35,894 nt of DNA from assembly GCA_947177225.1 (NCBI GenBank), contig CAMWTS010000020.1, positions 1 through 35,894 of the forward strand, in the 5' to 3' direction. Below are positions 1-8,290 of this stretch, one piece after another. Both the position numbers and the translations under genes were made by a program. Source of the DNA: an uncultured Alistipes sp. Its GTDB lineage: Bacteria; Bacteroidota; Bacteroidia; Bacteroidales; Rikenellaceae. The notes beneath the pieces are model-generated. The model made no database searches and was not told where the DNA came from. It saw nothing but the letters and a program-made list of their open reading frames with translations. Every line of letters begins with the position of its first letter. Position 1 is the first letter of the stretch.

Positions 1-72
1 TGTACTAAACCGTACTGCCTATTCGCGCCGATGATTGAGGTGACGCTAATGACGCATTTTCACGAAAAATAA
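1..72. repeat. Interspersed hairpin repeat downstream of adk (copy cut by the window edge)
   Basis: This stretch shares the blocks CGTACTGCCTATTCG and TTTTCACGAAAAATAAC, at almost the same spacing, with the region around 4780-4852. In the second copy the first block is the 3' arm of a long hairpin. Here only that arm and a GTAC/GTAC inner pair lie inside the window. Both copies sit just past the stop codon of a minus-strand gene, which suggests a repeated 3'-end element, possibly a terminator. Confidence 0.6.
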
Positions 73-642
73 CTACAAGGAATCAATCACCCCGCATATA
101 CGCTCGAAAACCTCGTCCATAGTGCCGTGACCGTCGATACGTGTATACTTGTTCTGCGCAGAGTAATAATCGGCAACCACAGCGGTCTGAGCACGATAGA
201 TCTCTATGCGATTGCGTATGACCTCCTCAGAGGCATCGTCGGCACGTCCCGACTCCTTGCCTCGCAACAAGATGCGATCGACAAGCTCCTGTTCGGGAAC
301 GTCCATGTAGATCATTACATCGACCTTCAACCCCATGCCGTCGAGCATCTTGTCGAAAGCCTCGGCCTGAGCCGTAGTGCGCGGGAACCCGTCGAAGATC
401 GAACCTTCACCCTTGTGAGAGTGCATGTAGTCGCTAATCATCTCGACGACGATGGCATCGGGTGCCAGCTCGCCGCGCGAGATATACGACTCCATGCTGC
501 GTCCCAACGCCGTTGCGCGGGCAATCTCCGAGCGAATTACCTCGCCGGTGGATATGTGATGCAGATTGTAACGTTCGGCCAGGCGCTTCGCCTGAGTACC
601 CTTACCGCAGCCGGGGGCACCGAACAGAATGATGTTCAACAT
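73..642 (-). CDS. adk: Adenylate kinase
   Basis: Cytosolic nucleoside monophosphate kinase that interconverts ATP + AMP and 2 ADP. The 189-residue protein opens with a P-loop (residues 8-16, GAPGCGKGT) followed by the AMP-binding segment HISTGEVIR. It contains the FDGFPRT signature and the DRILLRG segment. The LID is short, so this is the short-lid bacterial form without the roughly 27-residue zinc-type insertion. The ATG at 640-642 lies directly before the P-loop strand, as expected for the family. It is divergent from thiL across a 135-bp gap and ends immediately next to the interspersed repeat at 1-72, which may terminate it. I saw no good promoter of its own. Identification is secure. Confidence 0.96.
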   Translation of the reverse strand: MLNIILFGAPGCGKGTQAKRLAERYNLHHISTGEVIRSEIARATALGRSMESYISRGELAPDAIVVEMISDYMHSHKGEGSIFDGFPRTTAQAEAFDKMLDGMGLKVDVMIYMDVPEQELVDRILLRGKESGRADDASEEVIRNRIEIYRAQTAVVADYYSAQNKYTRIDGHGTMDEVFERICGVIDSL

Positions 643-729
643 GCGTTATGTATTGATTGTAATAATCATAAACACACTGTCGGCAGAATATGCACGGCAG
701 AAAAATTTTCATGCAAAATTAACTTTTTT

Positions 730-760
730 TTTGAAACTCGACAACAAAAACCTAATTTTG
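730..760 (+). promoter_or_regulatory. Bacteroidetes-type promoter for thiL
   Basis: TTTG at 730-733, 19 bases, then TAATTTTG at 753-760. This matches the Bacteroidetes -33/-7 pattern TTTG-N19-21-TAnnTTTG exactly. The thiL ATG follows at 778, leaving a leader of only about a dozen bases. Confidence 0.75.
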
Positions 761-777
761 TAAAAAATTACGTAATT

Positions 778-1812
778 ATGGCAGACAAACAACCTACCCC
801 GATAGCATCGCTCGGCGAATTCGGTCTGATCGACAGACTCACCGCCCGTCTGGAACGACACAACGACTCCACTCTGACGGCCGTCGGCGACGATGCCGCC
901 GTAATCGACTGCGGCGGCGGGCGTGTAATGCTCGTCACCACCGACATGATGACCGAGGGCATAGATTTCGACCTCACATACTTCCCGCTCAAACATCTCG
1001 GCTACAAGGTCGTAACGCGCGGCGTGAGCGACATATTGGCCATGAACGCCCGTCCGCGCCAGATACTGCTGTCACTGGGCGTATCGGCCAAAATATCGGT
1101 CGAGGCACTGGAAGAGCTATACGAAGGCGTGCAGACAGCATGCAAGGAGCTGGGCATAGACATTGCCGGCGGCGATACCACGGCTTCGGTCACGGGGCTT
1201 ACGATCAACATCACCGCCATAGGCGAGGCCGCACGCGACGAGGTAGTCTACCGCAAAGGGGCATCGGAGCACGATCTGATCTGCATCACGGGCAATCTCG
1301 GTGCAGCATACATGGGTCTGCATCTGTTGGAGCGCGAGAAACGGGTGTTGGCCGATGTCGACAACCCCGAACCGCAGTTTGCAGGAAACGAGTATCTGTT
1401 GGAGAGCTATCTCAAACCGCGAGCACGTCAGGACATAATCGAGGCGTTGGCCGAAGAGGGCATACGTCCCACGGCCATGATCGACCTGTCGGACGGACTG
1501 GCGAGCGACCTGCGACAGTTGTGCACAGCCTCCGACTGCGGTGCACGCATCTATCTCGAACGCATACCCATAGCACAGCAGACCACTGCGCTTGCCGAAC
1601 AGATGCACATCGATCCCGTCGTAGCGGCACTCAACGGCGGCGAGGATCACCAGCTGCTGTTCACCGTACCGCTATCCATGCAGGAGAAGGTGATGCGCAT
1701 GGGACTCTTCGATGTCATAGGCCATATCACACCGTCACAAAGCGGAGTGTGCCTGGTCACCCCCGACGGCGAGCAGATAGCACTGCGCGCCCCGGCATTC
1801 GACCGCGAGTAG
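778..1812 (+). CDS. thiL: Thiamine-monophosphate kinase
   Basis: Catalyses the last step of thiamine diphosphate synthesis: ATP-dependent phosphorylation of thiamine monophosphate. The 344-residue product has the ThiL/PurM-like arrangement: an N-terminal segment ending in VGDDAAV (about residues 37-43), the TTDMMTEGIDFD metal/substrate strand, the RGVSDILAMNA helix, GGDTT, and the C-terminal IDLSDGLASDL motif. I chose the ATG at 778 because translation from further upstream would begin before the promoter at 730-760. No other thiamine genes are adjacent. A long bidirectional hairpin follows at once. Identification is strong. Confidence 0.95.
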   Translation: MADKQPTPIASLGEFGLIDRLTARLERHNDSTLTAVGDDAAVIDCGGGRVMLVTTDMMTEGIDFDLTYFPLKHLGYKVVTRGVSDILAMNARPRQILLSLGVSAKISVEALEELYEGVQTACKELGIDIAGGDTTASVTGLTINITAIGEAARDEVVYRKGASEHDLICITGNLGAAYMGLHLLEREKRVLADVDNPEPQFAGNEYLLESYLKPRARQDIIEALAEEGIRPTAMIDLSDGLASDLRQLCTASDCGARIYLERIPIAQQTTALAEQMHIDPVVAALNGGEDHQLLFTVPLSMQEKVMRMGLFDVIGHITPSQSGVCLVTPDGEQIALRAPAFDRE

Positions 1813-1823
1813 CGCAATAATTC

Positions 1824-1866
1824 AAACATGCGGCGGCAGAGTTATCGTCTGCCGCCGCATGTTTTT
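1824..1866. terminator. Bidirectional terminator between thiL and the beta-barrel gene
   Basis: Perfect 17-bp stem (1824-1840 pairs with 1848-1864) with a 7-base loop GTTATCG. The plus-strand 3' arm runs into a T stretch and the minus-strand copy also ends in T residues. It lies 11 bases past the thiL stop and 12 bases before the convergent gene's end, so it can serve both. Confidence 0.85.
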
Positions 1867-1878
1867 CAGCAGGCTCCA

Positions 1879-2493
1879 TCAAAAGAAGAATCCGGCAGAG
1901 AAGCTCCACAACAGATTGCGTTTGATCTTGACGCTTCGCACCGTCGAGCCTATACGATACAGATAGTATTGCGACGACTTGGCCGACGACTGCACGCGTG
2001 CCTCCAAGAAGATCTTGCGGAAGTGCACGCCCAAGCCTCCCACTATCGCCACATCGGGCAAATCGTAATCCACAGCCAACACCGAGGCGTGCGAGTTTCC
2101 CGTCCAGTCGCCCAGCGAGAACGAAGCGCCGCCGAACAGACGTATCGCCCCGAACTGCAATCCCAGCTCCACGGGCAGCATCAAACGCCGCAGCTGTATG
2201 TTGGTGCTGCGCACATAGCTGCCGCGATTGATGTCGTAGGAGTTGATCGCACACGAATACTCCAACTCGGCTTGCAGATTGAGATGGCGTGTCAGATTGG
2301 CACGCATCATAAATGCCGCCTGATAGCCGCATTTGGTACGCCCCTTCGATACAGTGGCATCATCGAGCGAGAATCCGGAAAACGCGACGTCCGACAGATT
2401 CAGACCGCCGCGCAGACCTACGTGCAGGAACTGCGCATTGGCCACGGTGAGGCTGCACGCCACACCCAAAACAAAAAGTAAAATTTTTCTCAT
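1879..2493 (-). CDS. Outer-membrane beta-barrel protein (PorT-like family)
   Basis: A 204-residue protein with a cleavable signal peptide (MRKILLF..., likely cut after VANA). Alternating hydrophobic strands follow and the chain ends in aromatic residues (LLWSFSAGFFF), the typical last strand of an outer-membrane barrel. The segment HVGLRGGLNLSDVAF near the N-terminus is typical of the small Bacteroidetes 'PorT-like' barrels (OMP_b-brl_2). The exact role is unknown; membership in that broad family does not imply a type IX secretion function. It begins 30 bases after the cardiolipin synthase stop, so the two are probably one transcript, ending at the hairpin at 1824-1866. Confidence 0.75.
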   Translation of the reverse strand: MRKILLFVLGVACSLTVANAQFLHVGLRGGLNLSDVAFSGFSLDDATVSKGRTKCGYQAAFMMRANLTRHLNLQAELEYSCAINSYDINRGSYVRSTNIQLRRLMLPVELGLQFGAIRLFGGASFSLGDWTGNSHASVLAVDYDLPDVAIVGGLGVHFRKIFLEARVQSSAKSSQYYLYRIGSTVRSVKIKRNLLWSFSAGFFF

Positions 2494-2523
2494 AACCTTA
2501 ACCTAAAAATTGTTGCAGGGGGA

Positions 2524-3858
2524 CTACAACAGAGGTGCCAGAAGACGAGCCAGATGCTCTCCGACACCGCACCGCCACCGCCCGGAGGCTATATCGTCCG
2601 CAGTGATGCGGCGGGCATTGCCGCACATGCGCTCGAAGCGTCCGACATATTCGCGTGCCATACGCTTATCGTCGATCACCGCCATCACCTCCCGATTATA
2701 CTCCATGCTGCGATAATCGAGATTGGCACTGCCGACCATAACATGACGCGAGTCGGCGACCATGAGCTTCGAGTGCAAAAAACCGCCCTCGTAGATCTCG
2801 ACTTCGATGCCCGCCACGACACACTCCGCCACATAGCTGTGAGCGATACGGCACACTATCCTCGAATCGCATTGCTGAGGCAGCAGCAGCCGCACCCTGA
2901 CACCCGAAAGGGCTGCCCGGCGCAACGAATCCATCAACCACGGCGGAGGCATGAAATATGGTGTTACGATATGCAGCGACACGCGCGCGCAGGCTATCAT
3001 GGCCGCCATGGCATCGGCTATCGTCGAGCGCGACACCCCCGGCTCCGACCATGCCACCTGCATCTTCGTGCTGCCTGAGACGATGTCAGGCCGCAAGCCC
3101 ATGCGTCCGATGGCCGGCAGATGCTCGCCGCTCACACGCAGCCAGTCGGCTGCGAACAGACGCTCCACGTCGGCGACTGCCGGTCCGATGAGGCGCACCT
3201 GTTCGTCGTACCAGTGCCCCATGGAGTCCCCGTCGAGATAGCGATTCGCAATATTAATGCCACCCACATGTGCCGTTCGCGAGTCGACGATGACCATCTT
3301 GCGATGATTGCGGCAATGCACCGCAGAGCTTGTCCACGACCTCCCCACGGGCGTATCGAAACGTATGTCCACACCGTCGCCTCGCAATGAATCGATCAAG
3401 CGGCGCGACAGTCGCCGCGATCCGTAAGCATCGCACAACACCTTGACACTCACTCCCGCACGCGAGCGTCTGCGCAGCAGAGAGAGGATCGTGAGACCTA
3501 TGCGGTCGGCTTCGAGTATGTAGAACTCCACGTGTATCGACACCCGCGCACGCTGCATATCGCCGATCATGGCGGCAAAAGCTGCTGAGCAACCGTTGAG
3601 CATGGCTATTCTGTTGCCCTCAGTCATGTGCGTGGCACAGCCGGCATTGACGATACTCTCCACCGGCGACGCGCCATGTCCCGCAGCCAGAGGCACACGC
3701 CCGACGCGCGTCAAGGCATATAGCGCCGAAACCAGCGGCGGTGCCAGAAGCGTTGCCATGATCCAAGCCCACTGCGCCTGCGGGGCGTTCACTCCCCGCA
3801 GTACGATATAGAGCTGAACCACAACCCATAACGCATATATCGACAAGAAAACATACAT
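2524..3858 (-). CDS. cls: Cardiolipin synthase, phospholipase D family
   Basis: Inner-membrane enzyme condensing two phosphatidylglycerol molecules to cardiolipin and glycerol. From the chosen start the protein is 444 residues: two N-terminal membrane helices (about 1-22 and 29-50), then two phospholipase-D domains. The catalytic HxK(x4)D motifs are visible at H185-R-K187...D192 and H362-S-K364...D369, each followed by a GGIN/GSAN-type segment. I prefer the ATG at 3858 because the protein then starts with the first membrane helix. An in-frame start at 3942 would add 28 non-hydrophobic residues. It is divergent from greA and probably co-transcribed with the downstream barrel gene. Confidence 0.9.
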   Translation of the reverse strand: MYVFLSIYALWVVVQLYIVLRGVNAPQAQWAWIMATLLAPPLVSALYALTRVGRVPLAAGHGASPVESIVNAGCATHMTEGNRIAMLNGCSAAFAAMIGDMQRARVSIHVEFYILEADRIGLTILSLLRRRSRAGVSVKVLCDAYGSRRLSRRLIDSLRGDGVDIRFDTPVGRSWTSSAVHCRNHRKMVIVDSRTAHVGGINIANRYLDGDSMGHWYDEQVRLIGPAVADVERLFAADWLRVSGEHLPAIGRMGLRPDIVSGSTKMQVAWSEPGVSRSTIADAMAAMIACARVSLHIVTPYFMPPPWLMDSLRRAALSGVRVRLLLPQQCDSRIVCRIAHSYVAECVVAGIEVEIYEGGFLHSKLMVADSRHVMVGSANLDYRSMEYNREVMAVIDDKRMAREYVGRFERMCGNARRITADDIASGRWRCGVGEHLARLLAPLL

Positions 3859-3947
3859 CTGAAAAAACACTCGCCGGCAGCTCGGTGCAGACGCTGCGCA
3901 AAAGTCGGCGATCGCCGGCAAATGCGGCACACTTTGTGCCAAAAAAA

Positions 3948-3979
3948 TTTGGAAGATCGAAAATTTGCTCTTATCTTTG
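3948..3979 (+). promoter_or_regulatory. Promoter of greA
   Basis: TTTG at 3948-3951, 20 bases, then TATCTTTG at 3972-3979: a full match to the Bacteroidetes vegetative promoter. The greA ATG at 4057 leaves a leader of roughly 70 bases. Confidence 0.8.
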
Positions 3980-4056
3980 TATATGTCATTAGGGGTTCTG
4001 ATCTGCCAAGGTCGGAATTCTTTATTATTTTGTCTGAATTAAAAGTAGAACATATT

Positions 4057-4533
4057 ATGGAAAAGGAGATTATTTATCTTACGGCCGAGGGCATGAAGAA
4101 GCTCAAAGACGAACTCGATCACATGCGTTCGGTGGAGCGTCCGGCAATCTCGGCGGCAATAGCCGAGGCTCGCGACAAGGGCGACCTGTCGGAGAACGCC
4201 GAGTATGACGCGGCACGCGAGGCACAAGGTCTGTTGGAGATGCGCATAGCGCAGATGGAGCACACGCTCTCGAAGGCACGCATCATCGACGAATCGAAGA
4301 TAGACACGAGCAAAGTGCAGATACTCAGCCGTGTGAAACTGTTGAATCACAACGTCAACCGCGAAGTGGAATATACGATCGTATCGGAGAACGAGGCCAA
4401 CCTGCGCGAAGGCAAACTTGCCATAGGAACCCCCATAGCCAAAGCTCTGCTGGGCAAAAAGGTGGGCGACACAGTGGAGGTTGCCGTTCCCGCCGGCACA
4501 CTCAAATTGGAGATCCTCAACATCTCGATCTGA
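4057..4533 (+). CDS. greA: Transcription elongation factor GreA
   Basis: Binds the RNA polymerase secondary channel and stimulates cleavage of backtracked transcripts. The 158-residue length is normal for GreA. Residues 1-75 form the antiparallel coiled coil and include the diagnostic GDLSENAEYDAA at its tip, which carries the two acidic catalytic residues. The C-terminal FKBP-like domain contains GTPIAKALLGKKVGDTVEV. The ATG at 4057 gives the canonical N-terminus (MEKEIIYLTAEGMKKL). It is monocistronic: its own consensus promoter lies upstream and a strong terminator downstream. Confidence 0.97.
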   Translation: MEKEIIYLTAEGMKKLKDELDHMRSVERPAISAAIAEARDKGDLSENAEYDAAREAQGLLEMRIAQMEHTLSKARIIDESKIDTSKVQILSRVKLLNHNVNREVEYTIVSENEANLREGKLAIGTPIAKALLGKKVGDTVEVAVPAGTLKLEILNISI

Positions 4534-4596
4534 TACATCTGATACGCATATGGCACCGGTTTCGGCTATATGCCGGCTCCATATATTATATATTAT

Positions 4597-4631
4597 AAAG
4601 GACTGCCCTGTGGACAGTCCTTTCTCTTTTT
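4597..4631 (+). terminator. Intrinsic terminator of greA
   Basis: A perfect 9-bp stem, AAAGGACTG/CAGTCCTTT, with a 9-base loop, followed by a T-rich stretch (CTCTTTTT). It lies 63 bases after the greA stop. Confidence 0.85.
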
Positions 4632-4657
4632 GCAGACGATTAATGGAAATCGCCGCG

Positions 4658-4688
4658 CACAGATTTCTCGCTTATGCTCGAAATGACA
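4658..4688. repeat. Dispersed short repeat, copy A
   Basis: This 31-base stretch (CACAGATT...CTCGAAATGACA) is nearly identical to 35755-35786, differing by one inserted base and one or two substitutions. Both copies are intergenic. The sequence type (TCTCGC...GCTCGAAATGACA) resembles small dispersed repeats seen between genes in many bacterial genomes. Function is unknown. Confidence 0.6.
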
Positions 4689-4764
4689 TAACAATGGAAA
4701 TAGCCAACCAAGAACCACCAACCCCATTTTTCGGCAAAAGGCGTTAGTAGCAAGCCGCAACGAA

Positions 4765-4811
4765 AATTGTCCGGATAGGCTGTACTCGGCGTACTGCCTA
4801 TTCGGACAATT
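4765..4811. terminator. Long hairpin ending the nucleoside-locus operon (repeat family member)
   Basis: The two 21-base arms (4765-4785 and 4791-4811) pair except for one T:T mismatch and one G:T wobble, around the loop TCGGC. On the minus strand the hairpin is followed by TTTTC, so it can terminate the seven-gene operon whose last stop is at 4871. The 3' arm and following bases recur at 1-72 beyond adk, marking this as a repeated 3'-end element. Confidence 0.65.
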
Positions 4812-4870
4812 GAGCGAGCGGACGCAGAATGCCGATTTTCACGAAAAATAACGCCTTTTCACGAAAAAAA

Positions 4871-6259
4871 TTATTTGGCAGGATTATACATAAAAATATT
4901 AGCCCGCCGCTTGTCGCCATCGGCCTTGCTGCGAGAGGCGAAACCGAGATAGAGATGGTCGCCATGAACCTTTATGCCCTCAGCCTCCATGTAGCCGGAT
5001 TCGGTAATGCCGAGTGCGGAGAGGGCGTCACGATCGGAAGCAGCCACAACCTCGGCACGCTGCTCGACGATGTTGCCGTCGAAGTCGAAGACGGTGAAAT
5101 AGGCCGCAGAGCCGTTGGAGGCAGTGCCCTCACCCTCGAAGTAGTAGATCTTGCCGCTGTCGACATCGAATCCCTGCCATGCGTAAGAGGATATGTCGGC
5201 GGTGTGATCCGCACCGGTCTTGGGTATGCCGAAACGTCCCAGAGGGGTGAGCTTGGTCAGGTCGCGCACGTAGACCTTCGGGGAGTTGGTCGCTGCCGGA
5301 TCGGTGCTCGTGCCGCCGCCATAGTTGCGCGAAGGCAGAGTAACATAGCTGCGCGGCAGAGCCAGAGCCTCGCTCAGACGGTACATGACGAACATGCGCA
5401 GCGTCGAGCCGGGATAGTTTATGGCCAGCACATCGTTTTCAACGTCGATGGCAGGGTGCAGCTCGCAGATGCCGCCCATGTAGAAGAGATCGCCGCACTG
5501 CTCGGGCAAAAGCGTCTTGCCCGGCTGATATTCGGTGCGTGCTACCACACTGTTAGACCAATACTCGTTCGACGAGTTGCGCGAAGCATAGGTGCCTGTC
5601 CAGACGTATGTCTTGCCGTCGGCAGCCTCCTCGACAGCCATATTGGTGCCGTGACCCGAATAGCGGAATATCATGTGGTCGTCGACCGAAGAGTTGGGAC
5701 GGGCACGCATGACATAGAGATCGTGTTTGTCGGTGCCGCCCAGCTGCATGTAGTATACAGTGCCGTCGGCCGCTATGTCGAAGCCCTGAATCACCGTATT
5801 GCGAATCAGATATACGAACTTCGAGTAGATGTTCTGTGCAGTGAACCCACCCACGCCGGTAGTGATCTCACCCATGGGAGTCACCTCGACGGCAGTCGAT
5901 GCCGTCAGTCCGCCGTACTCAGCCGTAATCAGAGCCTTGCCGCGCCCCACGGCCTCGACCATACCGGCCGCATCGATCTCGGCCACCGAGAGATTGGACG
6001 AGACGAAGTTAACCTGCGACGGCTCTATCGCCTGCCGCGAGCCGTCGCTCATCTCTGCCTCGACCGACAGACATCGCCCGGAGAATCGGCTTGCCGGAGT
6101 ATGTTCGGTGGTCGAGCGCAGCGATACGTCGCCCGTGTGGGTGAATGCTATGGCCTTCACCTCCGATTTATTGTCGGGCTGCGGATCGTCGGCACTGTCG
6201 CTGCCGCAAGCGATAAGCGCAGCCGTCAACATAGGTATAATCAACATCTTATGTTTCAT
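4871..6259 (-). CDS. Surface lipoprotein with Ig-like domain and putative propeller
   Basis: Last gene of the nucleoside/ribose operon. The 462-residue protein has a lipoprotein signal (lipobox LIAC, Cys18) and a bacterial Ig-like group 2 domain at about residues 35-126 (VEAVGRGKALITAEYGG). A region of about 330 residues follows, with recurring short strands of the type G-x-VYYMQ and KIYYFEG, suggesting a beta-propeller or similar repeat fold. I do not recognise a catalytic motif. In segments such as QGFDIAADGTVYYMQLGG it looks faintly like helveticin-type propellers, but that is weak. The start is ATG at 6259; a TTG at 6268 in frame adds only three residues. Position suggests an accessory surface binding protein. 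Confidence 0.6.
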   Translation of the reverse strand: MKHKMLIIPMLTAALIACGSDSADDPQPDNKSEVKAIAFTHTGDVSLRSTTEHTPASRFSGRCLSVEAEMSDGSRQAIEPSQVNFVSSNLSVAEIDAAGMVEAVGRGKALITAEYGGLTASTAVEVTPMGEITTGVGGFTAQNIYSKFVYLIRNTVIQGFDIAADGTVYYMQLGGTDKHDLYVMRARPNSSVDDHMIFRYSGHGTNMAVEEAADGKTYVWTGTYASRNSSNEYWSNSVVARTEYQPGKTLLPEQCGDLFYMGGICELHPAIDVENDVLAINYPGSTLRMFVMYRLSEALALPRSYVTLPSRNYGGGTSTDPAATNSPKVYVRDLTKLTPLGRFGIPKTGADHTADISSYAWQGFDVDSGKIYYFEGEGTASNGSAAYFTVFDFDGNIVEQRAEVVAASDRDALSALGITESGYMEAEGIKVHGDHLYLGFASRSKADGDKRRANIFMYNPAK

Positions 6260-6289
6260 AAAAATCAATTTATTACATTAAACAACGCG

Positions 6290-8224
6290 CTATCGCATCG
6301 CCACTGAGAAAGCCTTCGGACGCTCCATGGTCTGAGTGTATGTGCGGCCAAAAAGGTCGGTCACCTCGATCGTCACAGTAGTTGTGGGACTCGACGCATG
6401 GAACTTCCACATGTGGCAGTTGTAACCGGTCTGGAACGGTGCCGTCTTGCCGATATACGATATTTTGTGCATCGGATCCTTGCCGCGCACCTGCACACCG
6501 GTCAGCTCGCGCCCCTCTTCCGTTACGCGGATCGTAAAGCCCTGCTCCCAGTCCCATATGTTGACAAGTATGTCGTTCTCCTCGTAGCAGTCCTCCACAC
6601 CGTCGGCCGTGACCACCGATGTGAAATCGGGTGCGGCGGCGGCGATGATGCCGTTCTTGCGCACTTCATTCATGTCATAGGCACGGAAAGCGTAATCGTC
6701 GGGACGGCCTATGCCCTTGTATCGCCACGACACGTTGTCGCCGTCGAACGAGAATACCTCGTAGCCGCCGGGCGAACCGTCGAGACATACGTTGCAGTCG
6801 AATCCCACCGAGCTGTGATAGGTTCCCGTCCACCACCACGTACCGCTGGTGGCGGCCACATTCACCTCGTGTATGCCTGAAACGGGGTTGTCGATGCGCT
6901 GATTGACATGCGAATGACCCGAAATGACATAGACCTCGTCGAAGCCGCGAACACGGTTGATGACATCGTAGGCACCGGCCATGCCCGTGGTATAGCCTAT
7001 CGCACCGTCGACCTTGCGCCAGCGGTAGAGCGTGGCGTGCATCACCACGACAAGAGGCGCGCTGCGATCCTCGACCATCGAGAGATCGCGTTCGAGCCAT
7101 GCCAGCTGCTCGGCATCGACAGCCTCGCGATAGTTGAGTTTGCCTATCTTGCCCTGCTCGCCGCCGGTGTTCTGATAGATGATGTTGTCAAGAACCACGA
7201 AGTGGGCACGGCCGATATTGAACGAGTAGTAGGTGGGACCTATCACCTGACGGTAGATCTCCGAAGCCTGCCAGTCGTCGGTGCAGTAGGGATTGTTGTC
7301 GTGGTTGCCCATAGTGTGGAACACCGCCGTAGGATAGCCGTTACGACTCAACTCCTTGCGATAGTCGGCTATTGAGTAGTTGCGCTGATACCAGTATTCG
7401 TCCCAGCTCATGTCGCCCATGAACACCGAGTAAACCGGACAGCCGGCTTTGGCCACGGTCTCCCTCACATCGGCGAAAAAGCCGTTCTCCCAGCGGAACT
7501 GCGCCAGATCCTGACTTTGACGGTTGGCCACATGGTGATCGGTCGCGGCAATGAGCATGAAACGCGACTGGTCGACGGGCACAAGCTCGAAATCGTGCTG
7601 CTCGACGGTAGCCACGCGAGGCGAAAGATTTCGATAGAACAGCGGAATCATGTCCGACGTACACTCGGCCTCATAGCCCGACGGGATCGAGATGAACACA
7701 TATCCGCATCGTTTTGCCGAGCGGAACGAGTAGTAGCCCTCGGCATCGGTGCGCACACACAGATCGCCGTCCGAGACCACAACGCCCGCTATGCCCCGGC
7801 CGTCGACGGAACGCACATAGCCCGTCAGATTGTCGGCATCAGGATCCTCGCCGTCGGTCACCTCGACCGCGACGTCGCAATGCAGCGACGAGCAGCGTGC
7901 CGAGATCTGCGCCGAGCCTTTGCCCACAGCCGTCAAGCGGCCGTCTGCAACCGTAACCACACGTTCGCTCGACGTATACCAGCGCACCTCTTTGTCGGCT
8001 ACGGGAATCGGGCGGCCATCGGCACCGCGCAACTCCACCGCAAGCTGCGTCTCCTCACCCAGGCACATCGTAATACCGGAATCGATGCCCGCGAATGTCA
8101 TCGACACGGCCTCGACCGGTGCAGGGTCATCGACGGCCGACGAACTGCTGCATGCTGCAACGCACGTCGACATAAGGGCGACTACGGCCGCCATGCCTGC
8201 AATTATCTCTCTTCTGTAACTCAT
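6290..8224 (-). CDS. Calcineurin-like metallophosphoesterase lipoprotein
   Basis: A 644-residue exported lipoprotein (lipobox VAAC, Cys25). Domains in order: an Ig-like group 2 domain (about 38-125); a carboxypeptidase-regulatory-like domain with GYVRSVDGRGIAGVVVSD (about 133-215), as in the Metallophos_N arrangement; a calcineurin-type catalytic domain (about 222-470); and a C-terminal beta domain matching the MetallophosC arrangement. Metal ligands are visible: D229-x-H231, G270-D271, G306-N-H-D309, H396 and G436-H-S-H439. It therefore probably hydrolyses phosphate esters outside the inner membrane. In a locus with a nucleoside hydrolase and ribokinase, nucleotides are a plausible substrate, but the sequence does not fix specificity. 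It lies 30 bases upstream of the next operon gene. Confidence 0.85.
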   Translation of the reverse strand: MSYRREIIAGMAAVVALMSTCVAACSSSSAVDDPAPVEAVSMTFAGIDSGITMCLGEETQLAVELRGADGRPIPVADKEVRWYTSSERVVTVADGRLTAVGKGSAQISARCSSLHCDVAVEVTDGEDPDADNLTGYVRSVDGRGIAGVVVSDGDLCVRTDAEGYYSFRSAKRCGYVFISIPSGYEAECTSDMIPLFYRNLSPRVATVEQHDFELVPVDQSRFMLIAATDHHVANRQSQDLAQFRWENGFFADVRETVAKAGCPVYSVFMGDMSWDEYWYQRNYSIADYRKELSRNGYPTAVFHTMGNHDNNPYCTDDWQASEIYRQVIGPTYYSFNIGRAHFVVLDNIIYQNTGGEQGKIGKLNYREAVDAEQLAWLERDLSMVEDRSAPLVVVMHATLYRWRKVDGAIGYTTGMAGAYDVINRVRGFDEVYVISGHSHVNQRIDNPVSGIHEVNVAATSGTWWWTGTYHSSVGFDCNVCLDGSPGGYEVFSFDGDNVSWRYKGIGRPDDYAFRAYDMNEVRKNGIIAAAAPDFTSVVTADGVEDCYEENDILVNIWDWEQGFTIRVTEEGRELTGVQVRGKDPMHKISYIGKTAPFQTGYNCHMWKFHASSPTTTVTIEVTDLFGRTYTQTMERPKAFSVAMR

Positions 8225-8247
8225 ATAACCATATAAGATATGCGCAA

Positions 8248-8272
8248 TCCGGCCGTCACGGGGACGACCGGA
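8248..8272 (-). other. Intercistronic hairpin
   Basis: Ten-base arms (8248-8257 and 8263-8272) with one G:T-type mismatch and a five-base loop, in the gap between the fimbrillin-like and phosphoesterase genes. There is no T tract, so it looks more like an mRNA-processing or stability element than a full terminator. Confidence 0.4.
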
Positions 8273-8290
8273 TAACGCTCTTGTTTACAA

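Larger units (their letters stand above)
4534..4870. other. Intergenic region with terminator and interspersed repeats, no gene seen
   Basis: This 337-bp gap holds the greA terminator (4597-4631), one copy of a dispersed repeat (4658-4688), a long hairpin (4765-4811), and two copies of the motif TTTTCACGAAAA (4836 and 4856). I see no credible coding sequence. Most of it looks like 3'-end and repeat material for the converging greA and nucleoside-locus transcripts. Confidence 0.7.

Noticed and set aside
6259..6268. TTG start at 6268 for the propeller-like lipoprotein
   Set aside because: The ATG at 6259 is a standard start and gives the normal charged lipoprotein signal.
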